From the NCBI GenBank assembly GCA_013396755.1, contig VWZF01002261.1:62001-126000 (forward strand): DNA of 64,000 nt, in the 5' to 3' direction. The notes below the pieces were generated by a model that saw only the letters and a program-made list of their open reading frames with translations, was not told where the DNA came from and did no database searches. This document shows positions 33,801 through 48,800 of this stretch, one piece after another (positions within the stretch are counted from its first letter, which is position 1; each line of letters begins with the position of its first letter). Source of the DNA: Sclerurus mexicanus. Taxonomy: Eukaryota > Chordata > Aves > Passeriformes > Furnariidae. Both the position numbers and the translations under genes were made by a program.

Positions 33801-35300
33801 TAACATGAATTGATTAATGTTTACTCATGTAAGTAGCCCCATGAAAAATCAATATTGGAATTGTTAGTACAGGACGGGTTGTGAAGTGTCTCCCTGCCCC
33901 TGCAGTCTGACAGCAGCAGGGCCAGGACTTAGTGTCACAGCAGATTGTCACTGCCTGTCTCCTTGCTGGCCTGGGTGCCTTGTCCTTTTGGTCCTCCTCC
34001 ATCCAAAACACGTTTTGAATGTAAATCTCATTTGTTACCTCCTGGGAAACCAGTAATGAAATCTTTCACTGTCAGATGATAAGCTAAGTCCAGTGTGGAT
34101 TGTTGAAGTCTAGAAGTTCTGTCTTGTAAGGGGGGACAAATTAAGGGAAGTTTTGCATCTTGTGGAGAAAAAATGAGTCTTCTCAACCAAGTTCTGTGCT
34201 TAATGATTTGAATACAAGGAAGTGGTCTTGTGTAATACTGTTGTTATTGTTTTTCTTAGTGTTTTCGTACTTACTGAGATTTACGGGAAAAGGAGATGCC
34301 TGAGTGCCTGGTTCCAGCCAATGTAGATGGACATAATGCTTAATTGGGCTACTGTAATTGACAGTTCTTAGATCAGGCCAAGTACAGTTTAAATTGCTAA
34401 ATGGATTAACAGAATATAATCTGCTCCTGTTGGTGCACCTAAACAGTTTTCCTTCGATCTGTGCAATGTACCAAGAAACTGGTTTAAAAATTTGCTGAAA
34501 TGTAGTTTGCTACAGAAAACCAGCAGAAGTATTGCATGATACATTCACATTTCCTGTATATGGGGAAAAAGTTTTCTCATGTGAATATTCTACTCTAAAT
34601 TGCTCACTGGGTATCTCTTACTGCACATGCTCTGTGGCCTTTGTAAAACCTTGGATAGACTTGAGTGAAGACATTTTATCTCACAAAAATGTTAAGGTTT
34701 TGTAGCTCTTTACTTAGAAGTTCAGTTCTTGTTGTTACTTATCTGAAGTTGGAAGTATTCTGTGTGCAATCTCTTAGATTGTGAATATTCCAAGCTGTAG
34801 ATAGGTGCTATAGTCATGTTTTTATCTGCAGGTGATATTTCACTTCCCTATAACTTGTCGTAAATAGCATGGCTAGAAGTCTGAGGTGAACAGAATATCA
34901 CCTGTTTTACATTTAGCAAAAACTGAATTTTAAGTTCTGACCTGATTTAAGTTTTTATCCATTCGCACGTGAAATGGTCCCAAGGAATAAAGAGCTAAAG
35001 GTGTTTATAGCACTGTTGCTCTTGGACCATGCAGGACAATTTTTTGTACTGGCTTTTATAGTGGAAAGAATGAATAGGACTGTGAACTACCCGTTAGGTG
35101 TGTGGATCTGGCACAATGCAGTTAGCAAAGCCCAGGACTAACACTTGAAGAACTGCGGGTAAAATGCCCTTTGTTGTAAGGATTCAACTATGGAACAATC
35201 TTCTAAATCAGATCAGTGAAATCTGAACTCCTGTAAATGCTTCTGAGAAAGCCCTTTGGTGACAAGTGATGTCTCAACGTGAACAGCTTCCTCTCCCTTA

Positions 35301-35355
35301 TCTCAGAATGTTAAGGGGTTGGAATGGACCTTAGAGATCATCGAGTCCCAACCCC
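35301..35355 (-). repeat. Short CR1 LINE 3' fragment
   Basis: The + strand reads CTCAGAATG, then GGTTGGAATGGACCTTAGAG and ATCATCGAGTCCCAACCCC, the antisense of the last ~55 bases of CR1. Confidence 0.75.
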
Positions 35356-38300
35356 AAATTAATCTCACTTTCAAAAGCCTGTAGTAAAATAAACAGTGCT
35401 TTTGTTCCTTGAATGTTGCAACCTCCATTAAATCTGTTAAGGAATTCACTATTGCTTTTGTTTTACAAATACTGAATTATTGGTCTTGGTGGTGGCATAA
35501 AACCCAAAGCCAGCATGCATTCTCCTGTTTGCTTTTGAAACTTTGGATGGGAAAGTAATGGATCCCCAAAACACAGTCAAGCTTTCAAGCTTCATAAGTG
35601 TCATACCTTTCTAGAAGTAGTGTTTTATAAAGAGTTATTCTTGACTTACCCTCCAATTTTTGAGTGATAGTTCAACCGTTATGGAACTGATTATTTTAAA
35701 TTCAACTCGCTTATTTTTAAGAGTCCAAGTGATTCTACATAATATTAGATTGTGAGATTCTTTTCCCCCTAATTATCATTGGTGTGCGTTTAATGTGGCT
35801 TTTTAATTGCAAAACCACAGAACTTTAATCAATTTTACCACAGAACAGGATTCTAAAATGTCATGTATCCATTATCTTTAAATTATTCTTTTGATTACTT
35901 TCTTTGAAGTTTTCCTATCTTATCATCCTGTATGACCCAAAGTGATTTCCTTCCTTCGTCATCTCTTTCTCTCTGTTTTGTCTTCAGGCATCTCTGCAAT
36001 TATCTTGTCATTCTCACCCTTCCTCAGAACTCCAGTGATTTTGGCTTTCTGCAGTTCTCTGCGTACCCATTTGTTCCTGTGGAACTGGTCATCCTTTCCT
36101 TGCCTCCTTTTGGTCTAGTAAGGGTGGGAGCCTGGAGAGCGAAGGGAAGTTTTGATTACCCTTGCACAGGGTAACAGAAAAATTGTCCACTAAAAGGAAA
36201 TCCTCTGGGTGTTGGGGACAGCTCCGGAGCCAGCCATCGGACTGTCAAAACGTGAGCTCAAAGGAGGGCTGTACTCAGAAAAGAGGGGATGTCATTAGAA
36301 TTCAGCTCCATCTCCCTTCTTCCTGCTCTGCCGCAGGTGCCTTGGGCCACCTTTTTTTATATCAGTTGCTGAACTCTGCTAGTGCTGTAACATTTTCTTA
36401 AGGGCACTGAGCGACTGAAGTCCTTGATGTCAGATATTCTCCCGTGTGTCAGGCAGAGGTGGCACATACGAGCTTTTGCTTTCCCCGCAACAGCTCCTGT
36501 GCATTGGCAATGAGGAGGAACGTTCACCTGAGACTTTTTTCCTCTCTTCCTTGGTGTAAGAGTGGGGTGCTGCTTTCCAAAACAAGGCAAATGGAGCAAG
36601 GAGTGTTTGGGTTCACTCTGCAAACTCATTTGCTGCAGGTATGCTTATGGGGTTTTTTTAATCAATTGGAGTGAGTTTTACTGGTTTTTTTTTCCATAGA
36701 ATTTGGCCATAAAAGATCAAGTTAGGTACACAAAATTTTTTTTAGTCTCTTCAAAAAATTAAAAACATAGTGATCTGCCCACACACGGAATACTAATTTT
36801 AGCTAAGATTTTCTTAGCAAAATCATAAAATTGTTAGAGCCATTTCTGAGCTGAGAACACATTTGTAAAATTTTTAAAATGCTTTCTGCATATGGTAATT
36901 TTAAGCATCAGTCTCAGATGATCCACCATGCTTTATTAGGTTTTAAAAAGTAATTTTATCAGAAGTCAGGAGTGTGAGTAATAAGCAAATGTGATTTATA
37001 TGTACTTAAGCAGAAATAAGTGTTGCAGAAATAGAAACACCCTAACATGCAGCAACTGAGACACCTGAATAATGAAAACCGTTTTCTGTTTCTTTTAGGA
37101 CAGTGATACTTTAATTGTATCTGGCCTTGGAACTCTTTGACATAGATAATTGTGTTTGTTTGAATTACTGGACAAAATAACTCCTCTGGCACTTTGGATG
37201 TCCAGAAACCTTTTGTATATTCTTTTGCTTTGTTAGCTTTGAATATTGTGATTAGCATCAACACTTAGAAACTCTGTACAGGCTAACTTCACTGTCATAA
37301 CTGATCCTACTGAAATGTGTTTGTGTCTAAAATTCTGCATTCTGATCCTTTTGGCTTTCCTGTCCTGTGGTCCTGTTGGAGTCAGTTACAGCAAAGAATT
37401 TGGAAAGCAGCTGTATGAAGATTTCCAGTCATTATTAACTTGTATGGGTGTTCTCTCTTCCTTTGGTCTCCCTGAATTAATATGTTGCCCTTGGACTGTG
37501 GGTGTCTCATTTGAGGCACAGAATTGTAGGCCATGCTCTTGACTTGCTGTTATACTGGCTGGGAATTCAGCACTGGGTAATGCTTCCAGCTGTGTTCTGC
37601 CTTGCAAAATAACATACCATGTATATAATTCATAACAAGAAGATCAGTTAATAAAATTAGAATACCTTTTCTTTTGGGAATCTGTGGAGGCAATAAAGCA
37701 GTTTCATGGGAGATGAACCACTTTTGCAAAATCGAAGTAATTTGTCACAGTATCATCATAAACACTTGGTGTAGCTTGGTGCTTAACTTGCTCTACAGTT
37801 ATACCTGGTTGCCAATTAGCAGCTTATTTTCACTGGGAAGTAGAAAAGTGAAAGGAATGGGCAGAAGGGAATTTTGAAAATGTAATTCAACAAAATGGAT
37901 TGGATCATGAGAATTAAAGAATAGCACATAAAAGTGCCAGGCTTATTGAAAAGGGTAGCAATTTAAGGAAGATAAAGTTTGTTGCAAGCCTGAACAAATC
38001 TGTAAACTTCCATTTGCCTTCATTAGGATCGTGGAGTATAAGCTAATCTGTTGTTCAACTTTTTAGGAAGTGGAAACTGCAATTATTTTGGGAAGTGGAT
38101 GGAAGGTTTGTCAGCTTTTGTGGTTCAGAAGGAGCCTCTGAGATAAATATCTTGAAGCTTAAAGTCAGGACACTGAAGGGTACAGGAAATATATGTAATA
38201 TTTTATAATTATTGTGTCTCCAGTTGCCTGGCACTTACTGTGTTTTTTGTGCAGTTTTATGAGGATCATTCAATAGCCTGTTTTGAAAAAACCCAGGGAA

Positions 38301-41300
38301 GATTAGTAAGAGTTCACACGCAGTAGACACCCATGATGTTCCTATTAGCACGCAGCAGCCCCCCTGATTAGGACCTACAGGAATGCATTAAACTTTTCCT
38401 GTCGCTGTGTTCAAGGGCAGTCCTTGTTGCAGAAGTGAGAGAAGGGGCTGGGGGAAAGGAAGAGGCAGAATCTGACTGGAAATCTGTAACCATTGGTTCC
38501 CCAAAGCTACCTTAAAAGCAGAAAAAAACAAATTGACTATCTTGGTGGTGAGAACCTTTTATTCTGCCTACGCTTTGTTTTCAGTGTGGGGAGTGAAACA
38601 ATACTTGCTTTAGAAAAGCTGTTTTATGGTTTCGTGCAGTAATTCTGTGTAAGGGAAGACTTTCCAGTCAGAGAGAAGGTTTGGATAACCTAATCACATT
38701 TCAGCCCATTGACAAGTTGCAGGTGGGGCTCTGGCTGCTCTTCCAGAGAACAGTGACTTATCCTGACCTGCAGCAGGGGTAAGGGACAGGTAGACCCACA
38801 CTGTGCTGAGTTTCAGTTGAACTAAGATGTGCATTTGTTTTTTTCCACAGTGTTTTCTAGAAATTAAATACACTCAGTTGTGATTCAATAAACATTGTAC
38901 TTTTTTTGACCGAAATGCCAAGCTTGTTAATGTACTTCGGGATTCTTTAGGAGAGGTCTTGAAAATACCTTATATAACTTGCTCTGGTTGTTTTATGAGG
39001 TGTTTCAGAATAAGGAAACTAAATGTTGTGAGAAAAACTGGTTGAGGGAAAAGGAGTTTTTAACTGGCTGAGAGCAAAAAATAAATAGCTACTATGCTCA
39101 GAAGAAATCATAAGTAAGAATAAGAAAGAATGTTGGAATTCATCTAAAATGTGATTGTGTTTCTTTGTTTCTTCCATAGCGTGCACAGTATAAACCATAC
39201 TCATTTTTGGAAAAGTCATTTCTTGTTTTGGTTTTTCAGGATTGTCTGCTACAGAGCCTAAGATAAAGTAACACTGGCTCCAAGTCAGGATGACTGTAGT
39301 CATCTTTTTTTTTGAGCACGTTAAATGTGTAGGAACACTCCACAGCCATAAGAACTTGTGGTGACATCATGGTTGTCCTCGTGTTTACATTTTCACTTGT
39401 GAATAGTGAAATGTGCGTGTGAAATTAAGTGTGGAGGTAGCTCACTATCAGACACGTGTTTGTATTTAATGTATTTATACAGGATTTATGTTGATAATAG
39501 CTTTCAGAACGGGAAATTGTGTAGGGGAATTCCTTTAAGAAAGGTAAAAGAAATGGCTTAATAAACACCACAAGCATTCAGATTCTGGCTCCAATGTACT
39601 TTTCAGGAAACAACTGGTTTTAATTCAAGTACCCAGATCTGTAGGGCTATGCAGTTGAGCTTCGGTTCATAAAATGAAAGCAGTCTTTAAAATATATTTC
39701 TGTTAAAATTGATCTTTAGGCATATGAGAGGAACTGCAAAGCAAAAGTATAATTTCATCTCAGACACTGAGAGGGTATTGCAAACTTAATTTTGAACTCT
39801 GTCTCTCAGACTTTTTTTCCTCATTTTCACGTGGACCTTGCAGGCAGAGGCTTAGTGCGGGACTGGGGGTCTGCAGAATATTTTTATTAGAAAGTGTGTA
39901 ATGTATTTTAACACCCTTCAAAAGTTAGCTGCTTCTGTGGTAGAAATTTGAGACTGAAAATTAGGGGTGTTACAGCAAACTCTGGCCAGAAGAAAAGCCG
40001 GTGTTGCCCTTGCCTTGAAAAAAGTTGTCAAAGAGTTGTGGGCCAAATTTGAACACTGAGCAATAAATCTGACTGTGTTTTACAGTGGAGTGCATTTAAG
40101 ACCTGAACTGTTTTGAAGGTGAAATCCCAAATCCTCCAAGTATACTTTTCAGTCCAGTTTGGCAGACTGCTGAAGTACCTACTTAATTTCCATAGATGCT
40201 TAATCAGAGCTGCAGTTGCAGATGTTGGAGAAATTTAAGTGAGACTCCTTCCCCTTTTGAAAATCAGCTCTATTTTTACCAAATAGAATCCCTAGATTAT
40301 CTTTTAAAAGTGGGTTCTTATAAGGATTTTTTTCACCCCTAGAGAAAAGGTTTTAAGTAAAAAAAAATAAGATAGAGAATTTTCTATTGATATGGAAAAA
40401 TATGAGTACGGCTGAAATGAATACTAAAGCTTCCCATGTTGGAAATTACTTTTGAAAACAAACACAGATAAATTTGTGTGTTATTACTCAGAATATTCTT
40501 CTAGCTGTTATTTTCTTGTTGATTGCTGTAGATGCCTGTGTATTAAAATGCTAATATTTTGCCCAGGTTAACATAGTGTGCAGTTTTTGATTGCTTTGTG
40601 CCACATGTGAAATGCAGATGTTTTTTTGTGGTGTTTGAGGTTTAATGGGATTACTGGGGCTTTAGTCTGATCTCCTGAAAGTCAGTAAATCGGTGTCAGC
40701 TTGGTTTCAGGCAGACACTGCGCCGACCGCAGTGGTGTTACTCCGGACAGTTGTGTGGTTAGAAACCAGATGGAACGGGGTGCTCAGTGATGCTCAGGGC
40801 CAGCCTGTTGGGTGTGATGTCCTCAGACAATCCACGTAACAGAGAAAACCAAAATAAGCCTTTATTGAACTTTCTGCTCCCTGGCCAAAATATGTGCTAA
40901 AATGCAAGCCAAAGATTTAACAGTCTAACTGGATGAAATAATCTGTTCCTTCACAAGGTCTGTGTTTAAAGTGTTGTGCAGGTCATCTGGCAACTTTTGT
41001 CTAAGACACATGGCTTGGATATTAAAAAGTACATTCTCCCTGTGGCTCACAAAAAAGTTAAGAAATAAATTTGTAGATCAAGAGATGGAGACCCCAGAAA
41101 GAAATGCTTTTCACTTCACAACCTTTTTATAACTTCTTCCAGAGCTAAATTAAAGCCTTCGCTTTACAAGCACATCATGTGACAAAGATTTGCCCTCTGT
41201 CTTTCCCAGTAAACTGTTCCAAGGTTCAGCTGCAGTTACTGCTAGGAAATTGCAGACTGTTTCAAGGTTGAATTGATCTAGCTTTAATTGTTAGCTGCTG

Positions 41301-43093
41301 GATCCTATTGCATTACTATCAGCAAGTTTGGAAAGGTCTTGCTACCAGATCTGCTTCTCAGAGAGTAAGTACTTACTTCTGGTAATCAAATGACCTCTCA
41401 GTCTTCTCTTCATTTAGCTGACATGGACAGGGCTCCCTAAGAAAAAGTAGATGGGAGAGAAAAATAAATGGCAAATGAGGATAAGAGCATAGGATGTAAA
41501 GCAAATAAGATGATATTTATGAACCATCTCCCACTTCAGAGAAAGAAACATGGAGAAAATATAAGTAGACCTTTAGGTCCTTCCGTGGGCCCTTGAAGTC
41601 CTTCACGGCACGTGAAACTGCCTGGCATAGTTGGAGGTGCCAACGTGGATCTTGGCCAAACACTGCATTGCAATTTTCAATGACTGCCTTTAAAGCAATG
41701 GCCGTAAAACAGGAAGGTGTTAAGACAAACTTAGAGCTTGGCTGAGGTTCTGGGAATGATGCTTCTTGGAATTAGTGTTTAGGATATTAGTTGATGTGTC
41801 TCATTAAGGGAAACAGAAGAAATATCTAGTATATAAAAATGTTTAAACACTTTCCCCCCTCTGACACTATCGACTTCTCATAGGCATCTGTATCCAGCTC
41901 TAATTTTGGGACCGCTTACTTTTGTGCAAATTTCCATTACATGTATTATGGGCACACAGAGCCTGCTTGCACAGAAAGAGCTGTAGCGTTGTAATCCTCT
42001 AAATTTAAGGACTTGTAAGGTAGCAGAGGAAGGGCTAAGAATAGCTCTAGAAAAACGGTGATTGAAGGTTGTTACTACCAGAACCATTCATCCAGCCTGC
42101 AGCCCACTCTGTGTGCTCTGCAGCTGTGCCAGAAAATATGCCGCATGAATAATTTGGACAGTTGTGGTCTGTTCCGCAGTTTTTGGCTCAGCTTCAGAGC
42201 AAATCGGGAGGTGTGCATGTGCACATGATCTCTGGCAAAATATCCTTCTCAGAAGTGTTGGGGGGAGGGCACATAACCCAGTAATTATGTATGTACAGAC
42301 TTCGCTGCACACATAAAAGTTCAAAGGACAGAGAGGAAACTCAGGGTTTGGTCTGCCATTGATACTGGAAGTATCTCAGATGGTCAGGAAGGCTGGATAT
42401 ATTGTGTTCTCCCCCTGAATACAGATCAAAGCTTTTTCTAGTCTTGTTGGATGAGGTAATACACAGCTTCTGGGGAGGTGAGATGCAGTATTTGATGGGT
42501 GCACCCTCCATCCTGTGTCACACGGAAAGGGAGGGGGGTTATATGGAATTCTGTCCTCAGAAGCTGATTTTGTGGCAGTTGCTCTCGGGATCAGGATCTG
42601 TGCACGGACTTTGTGCATTTTCAGGGGTCATGTCTTTTCACCACATGTTAAAATTTATTTACTGCATTCCTCTGTTTGCCTTTCTTTCTTTTGCCTTTGT
42701 TTCTACTAGTTTTCATTTTGTGTCCTTTCAGCTTTTTCCAGCAATTACTGGCTCTGATCCTATTGGTGTAACATTTTTTTTCATTTGAAAAAAATGCAGC
42801 TCGGCTGATGATACCTGGAAGCAAGCCAGGAAAGGTTGAAGAATGAGTGGAAACATAGTCTGCCCAAGTTTCCTCATTTGGAAATGAAATGTCTGACTTG
42901 GATCTCATCAGTTTGAATTTTCCTTTTTTTTTTTTTTTCCTTTTTCTTTTTGAATGGAATCTGGATTTTGACTGTAAGGTGATACTGGTGATAATGTCCA
43001 CATAACCACAAGCCTCTCAGATACGTGTTTTTCCTTGGCCTGCGTTATTAACAGCACACCAGTTGGTGCTGTTACCCTTTAAAATCTCGGAGT

Positions 43094-43601
43094 TACTTGG
43101 AAAAAGTTGGAAAAGACCTTTAAGATCCCTAATTCCAACCACTAACCCAACACTGCAAAGCCCACGATTAAACCATGTCCTTATGCACCACATCTACACA
43201 TTTTAAAAATACCTTCAGGGATGGTGACTCAAGCATTTCTCTGGGCAGAGGTTTACAGCGTCTGGCAACTAGTTTGGTGATTAATTTCTTTAAAATATCC
43301 AATCTAAACCTCCTCTGGGGCAGCTTGGGGCTGTTTTGTCTTGCCCCATTGCTTATTACTTGGGAGAAGAGGCTGCCACACATCTCGCTCCAACCTCCTT
43401 TCAGGTAGTTGTGGAGAGGGATGAGGTTTCCTCTGAGCATCCTTTTCTCTCGGATAAACACCCTCAGCTGCTCCTATAGGACTTGTGCTCCAGCCCCTTC
43501 CTCGGCGACCTTGCCCTTCTCTGGACCCTCTCCAGCCCCTCAATGTCTGTCTTGTAGGGAGGCGCCCAAAACTGAACAAAGGATTTGAGGTGCCACATCA
43601 T
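43094..43601 (-). repeat. CR1 LINE 3' portion, longest copy
   Basis: The + strand reads AAGTTGGAAAAGACCTTTAA and TTCCAACCACTAACCCA at the left. It continues through TTCAGGGATGGTGACTC and CTTCTCTGGACCCTCTCCAG to GCCCAAAACTGAACAAAGGA. This is a ~510-bp antisense CR1 tail of the kind with the 'AACACTGC...ACCATGTCC' block, probably another subfamily than the copy at 45512. Confidence 0.92.
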
Positions 43602-45511
43602 CAATCATGAGTGTTTGAAAAAAAAAATAAATCCATGCTGTCTTCACTCATATTTAGGTGCCTTGTATTCATGCTGTGTCAAACAAAAATTGCACAACAT
43701 TGAAGGGAAGAAAAGGCCTTTCTATTTATTTTTTGTGTGTGTGTATGTGGTTTTATGGTGTAAACAGTACGGCAGTGCAGCACTGCTGAAATTAGGAGTT
43801 ACTTGCTAATTAGTTAAAAAAGCCCTAAGCTCACTTTAGTTCAAGTCCCCAAGAGTACATTTGTTTGGTGTAGAGCTGGTTAGAGATCAGAAAGTGAGTG
43901 TGTTGGGAAGACAGGCTGTGGAACTGTCAAGCTTCTTCCTTGCTCCAAGACACTCTGCATCACAGGGCAAAGGCAAACCTTCTGATGGATGTATTTACCA
44001 CAGAGACAGTAGTGGAGCACTGGAAGCATTAATAGCTTGAACTTTGTATTTTATACTGGTATTGTATTTGTATATACTATGCAAAATAAGAGGCTCCATG
44101 TTTTTAGGAAATCCCAAAGGTATTAGGAAATTTGATGCATGTGTAGCCAAGGAGGCTTTGTTAGCTGAAAGCTGTGGGTTTTGTTGAGTGGGAGTCATCT
44201 TCAGTGTTTCTAAGTCTTGTGGATTTTCTATTTTTTAGGGAAAATAGACACGCTTCAAAGTACTGTACCAGCTCATTCAGCTCAGAGGAAGTCACCTTTG
44301 TCTCTTACTGCTTTGTTTTCAGTGAAATGCAAATTGGCTTTCAGGTTGCCCATAATCCTATAGATACATTGCAAATAGGACATATATAATAAAGACTAGT
44401 AATGTGTGTTGTTCAATAAACGTGAAGCTTTGGTCTAGAAGGAGTTCTGAATCAAACTGTATATAAGCAGTGCAGTGAAATGCAGGTGAACGTGAGCTCT
44501 AACTCAGTGTTACATTTAAATGGGCTTAAGAATTGAGTTATTTTGAAGGTTAAGTGCAATATGTGTAGCTTTAGAGTAATGAGCTGTTTAATCACCCGTA
44601 TCAGAGTTTCCTTTACTTCCTTCTGGCCTCACTCCTAGTTTGTCAGGTTTCTTTACTTGTTTGGAGAAATTCAGTACTGCATTTGACAGAAGTTTTAGGT
44701 AATTCATTAGTCTGATAAAGAATGTGTGCTGCAGGATTTGGCAATTGACTTCTTTGCTTCTTGAAATTACCATGTTGGGAGATAACAGACTACTGAATAT
44801 ATTCAGTATCATAGTAAAGATAAACTAAAACCATGATGAGCTTTGAACTTTTGTGTAAGAAAATACTCTTGCATGAAGTGAGGGAAGGTGACCCATCTGT
44901 TTTAAAACTCCCACTAAAGTTTGCCTGCACGGTTGGTCCTAATGGAGGATTTTCAATCTTGAATTATTGATTATTGACGTGATCTAACTAAATATTGGGG
45001 TCTTTTCAGGCCTGAAAACTGAAGACAAGACCCCTGTGGGGTTTTTTTCCCCCCTAGGTGAGGAATCATGTTTAACTAGTGCATAGTAAATTCACAAGAG
45101 TTCCACAGTAACAAGACCAGACAGTGAATCCGTCAAAGATGTTCTCGTGTTGGGTTTGGCTTTTGCTGCTGCCAGTGATGTGCCTTCTAATCCATTAGAA
45201 AAGAAGAATTCTCCTTCTTTTTCACTGAGATATCAGATAATTGTTTCTGTCAGGATCTCTCCATTTTCTGTGTTTCCTTTCATTGAATGAAAGCCTGTAT
45301 TAACCATCCCTGCATGTTATGTTAATTTGTAATTGATGTTGGGTTTTGATTTTGTAGATGTCTGTAATTCTGTGGCATTGCTCTGATTTCTCAGCTTTTG
45401 AGTAGCATTTGTTGAGGTTAATGGATAATGGTAGCATTGCGAGTACCATTTCAGAGCCTGTGTAACATAAGATGAATTAGAGCTTGACCTTGTTCCAAGG
45501 AAAGGGCTTAA

Positions 45512-45888
45512 AATCACAGAATGGTTTGGATTGGAAGGGGCTATAAAGTTTATCTGGTTCCAACGCCTGTTGCCACGGGCAGGGACACCTTGCACGAGAC
45601 CAGGTTGCTCAGAGCTGCATCCAATCTGGCCTTGAACACATCCAGGGATGGAGAGTCCACAACCTCCCTGTTCCAGTGCTTCAGCACCCTTCCAGTGAGG
45701 AATTTCTTCATAGTATCTAATGTAAATCCATCCCTCTTCATTTAATGGCATTCTTCTTGTCCGGTCACGACGCACCCTTGTGAAAAGTCCCTCTCCTCAA
45801 TTTGGCCTCTCCTTCAGGTACTGGAAGGTCTCCCTGGAGCCTTGTCTTCTCCAGACTGAACAGCTCCAGCTCTCTGCCTGTCTTCATA
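45512..45888 (-). repeat. CR1 LINE 3' portion
   Basis: The + strand reads ATCACAGAATGGTTTGGATT, GGGCAGGGACACCTTGCACG, CCTCCCTGTTCCAGTGCTTC, CTTCAGGTACTGGAAGGTCT and CTTCTCCAGACTGAACAGCT. It is an antisense CR1 copy with well-preserved landmarks. Confidence 0.94.
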
Positions 45889-48800
45889 CTTATTTGTGGA
45901 GCAAGAAATACTGTCTGAACCCAAGTACTCTGGCTGATGGTTGTCTACAAATTTCTACAACTTTCTTTCCAGTCCAAATTTTAGCTTTAATGATACACAT
46001 CATCATTTGGGTACCCACTGCTCTCTGGCCAACCTCCTTTCTATAAGTGGATGCTTCCTGGATCATTTCCAATTAAAGTGTTGTTCTCTCTTCTGAGCGG
46101 TGAAACTTGAAGTCCAGACTCTCTGTTCTGGAAGTCTGTGCATGTTTTTATTCCTTCTCTGCTGGTGTAAACCCTTCACTGTGCTGCACAGATCCTGCTC
46201 CACCACGGTTTGTGGGGCACCCTTGCCATCGCCATAAATAATTCCAGTTTCATTGTTTCCTAGCCCGAGAGGCATTTCTTTAGTGGAGTACTGTTTGTAT
46301 AATGCTCACAGTAGCATGCATGCTTCTTGGTGAAAGATTGTATTCCTCTGCAATACTGGATAAGCTTTTAAGAGTTGTTATTATTAATCCTTATACAAAG
46401 CAGAAGCTACAGAATTAAAAATTTTAAAATATATACTTGTCTCCCTCTTTGGAATGAGTTTCATTCTGCCTAACTTGAAAGAATTACCTCCTCATGTCAG
46501 TCCTAGCTTGGAGTGTGCTGTGATTCTGTTGAGGATGCAGAAAAACAAGCTTTCCACAAATCAAATATGGAAAAGGCAGCAGAGGCTGGTTTATACAGCA
46601 TGTGTGACAAGCCTAGCACTTCTGTCTCCAGGGTGGCTTTATTTGTGAATTTTCACATGTCCTCTTTTATGTAAACATGGGCTGGGCATTTAGTATTGCA
46701 TCATTGATGTATTAAATAAAAAAACCAGTACTTCAGACTCTCATGTGTAATATTATTTTGTTAAAGGAAGAAAAGGTGAGAAAATAAGAGGGTATGTCCT
46801 CAGCCTGGAGAAATAGAAGGATAGAAGGCAGGAGGGAGAAAGAGGCTATGAATGGATTCTCCAAGTCATAACTTCTAAGGGTTTTTATCAAAATAAACAT
46901 ATTTTCTCAGCTTCTAAGATGCTTTTGGCCTTTTGTAAACTTTACTGAACACTAGGGAGCTGCTAAGCAGTTCAAGGCTTAAAAAGGCCTCCTACAGTGG
47001 TAAAGTTTCCACGGTGGTAAAGAGGCAAAGTTGGCCTTTTATCTGTGTTTCTAAGTGAAGGCTGTGAGCTGAGAGCAGGGTATTTCAGGCATACATGGTG
47101 CTCTGTTCTGGCAGACCTGCAGAGGAAAGATGTCATGTTCTGTCCTGGACCGATACAAGTTCCCACCGCCTTGGGGAGAGCCCGGTGCTTTCGGAAGTGC
47201 AAGCTGGACACCGTTTTGATTTTGCTGTGCTGTTGACCTGCCAGCTGCTTCTCATTTTGATGTGCATTTTCTCTCTTTAATTCTCTTTTGTTTACATTCT
47301 TCGGGGCAGGAATTGTTTCTCACTCTGTGTGGGTTGAGCACCTTGCTTGATTTCTGCTTGGGGACATTGCTTAGTATCTTAACACATGGATATTCCCTGG
47401 GTAATATACCCATTAAAATTGGGTGGACCAATCTAAATCGAGTGTAGCCTTACATGAGGAAACCCAAGTAGGAAGGTTCCCAAAGATGATGCTTGTGGAT
47501 TTTTCCAGTCAATAATGATTTTGTTTGATAGGTGTTTTTTTTGTAGGGCAGACTGTCTCTTCCCAAGCATCCAAAACATCCAAGGCACCCAGGTTTTCAC
47601 TTCTACCTGTTAGAGAAGATGGATGGGTTTTTTTAAATTTAAAATTCCTTATATTTTTTTCTTAGAATTGGCACTCACTGCCCAGACTTCTGCCATCATA
47701 CCTAGAATGTGGTTAAGGAGTGTTCTTACTATTTATATATATGAAAATAATTTTCAAGGTGAATGGGAAGATACTGCATATTATATATACTTAAGCTACT
47801 TAGTTCACTCTTAAAGATTCCAGTTTTCTCCAGTGGTAGTTTTTTAATAATTGTGAATATCACACAGGGAACTCCTTTAATTTCCTTTCAGGGTATGATA
47901 CTATTTTATGCTTTATTTTTAGATGTACAGGGCTTGTCTAAATCCATGTTTTACAACATTCCATATCTAATTTTAAATTATAAATGTTATTGGGTTGATG
48001 TATGTGATGTTGGCGAGTGTAATGTTTTGTCCTTATAGATCTGGATTTTTAATACATGAAGGGAAACAAACATTTGACAATCATAGAATCACAGTAGAAG
48101 TGTTTCATGTTGTTAGAGTACTTAGTAAAGCACCAGTAAAAGAAACACAAAGAGAGAATACTACAGGAAATGAAGGGGGAGATGAGCTCTAGAATGTAGT
48201 ATAGTAAATAAACTAATGCTACCTAAGGTAAAGGACTGTTGCTGTATTGCAGTGGTATTAGGCTGGAACTATTGCTACAAGTTTTCTTGAGTACCAGCAG
48301 TTTCTCAGTTTCACTTTTTGATTTTGAACATTTCAAATGAATTTGGTTTTATTCAGACATCTCTCATTTCAGCATATTGCATGGAACCAGATTATTGTTT
48401 TGCCCTATCATATTTTTCTCCAGCTATGTATCTACAAGGGATGTCTGTAGTTTCGAGGATCTTTTTTCTTCCATAATGATGATCTGTTCATGATATCCAT
48501 CTGTTTTCGTGTGGGGTTCCTGTGCATTGCCCTTGTTATAAATCCCAATGGATGCAGATACTGAGATGACTCACTGGTGGTAAATGTTTAGGTATCTCTG
48601 GAGTATTATAGCATTGCTGGCTTCATAAATAGATCAGACAGGTGTTGCAATGTCTTCTTCTGGAGGTCTTCCACGAAGTAATTATTAGCATGTGGTAAAA
48701 GTCAAAGTGCATGTGTTCTACAGAAGTAGGGATAATGAGTGTTTTAATATAATTTCTTCTACACCAGGAAAATGTCCTAAAAAATAACATTAGAAGGGCT

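Noticed and set aside
48080..48098. ATCATAGAATCACAG resembling a CR1 terminus
   Set aside because: Too short, with no adjoining CR1 body.
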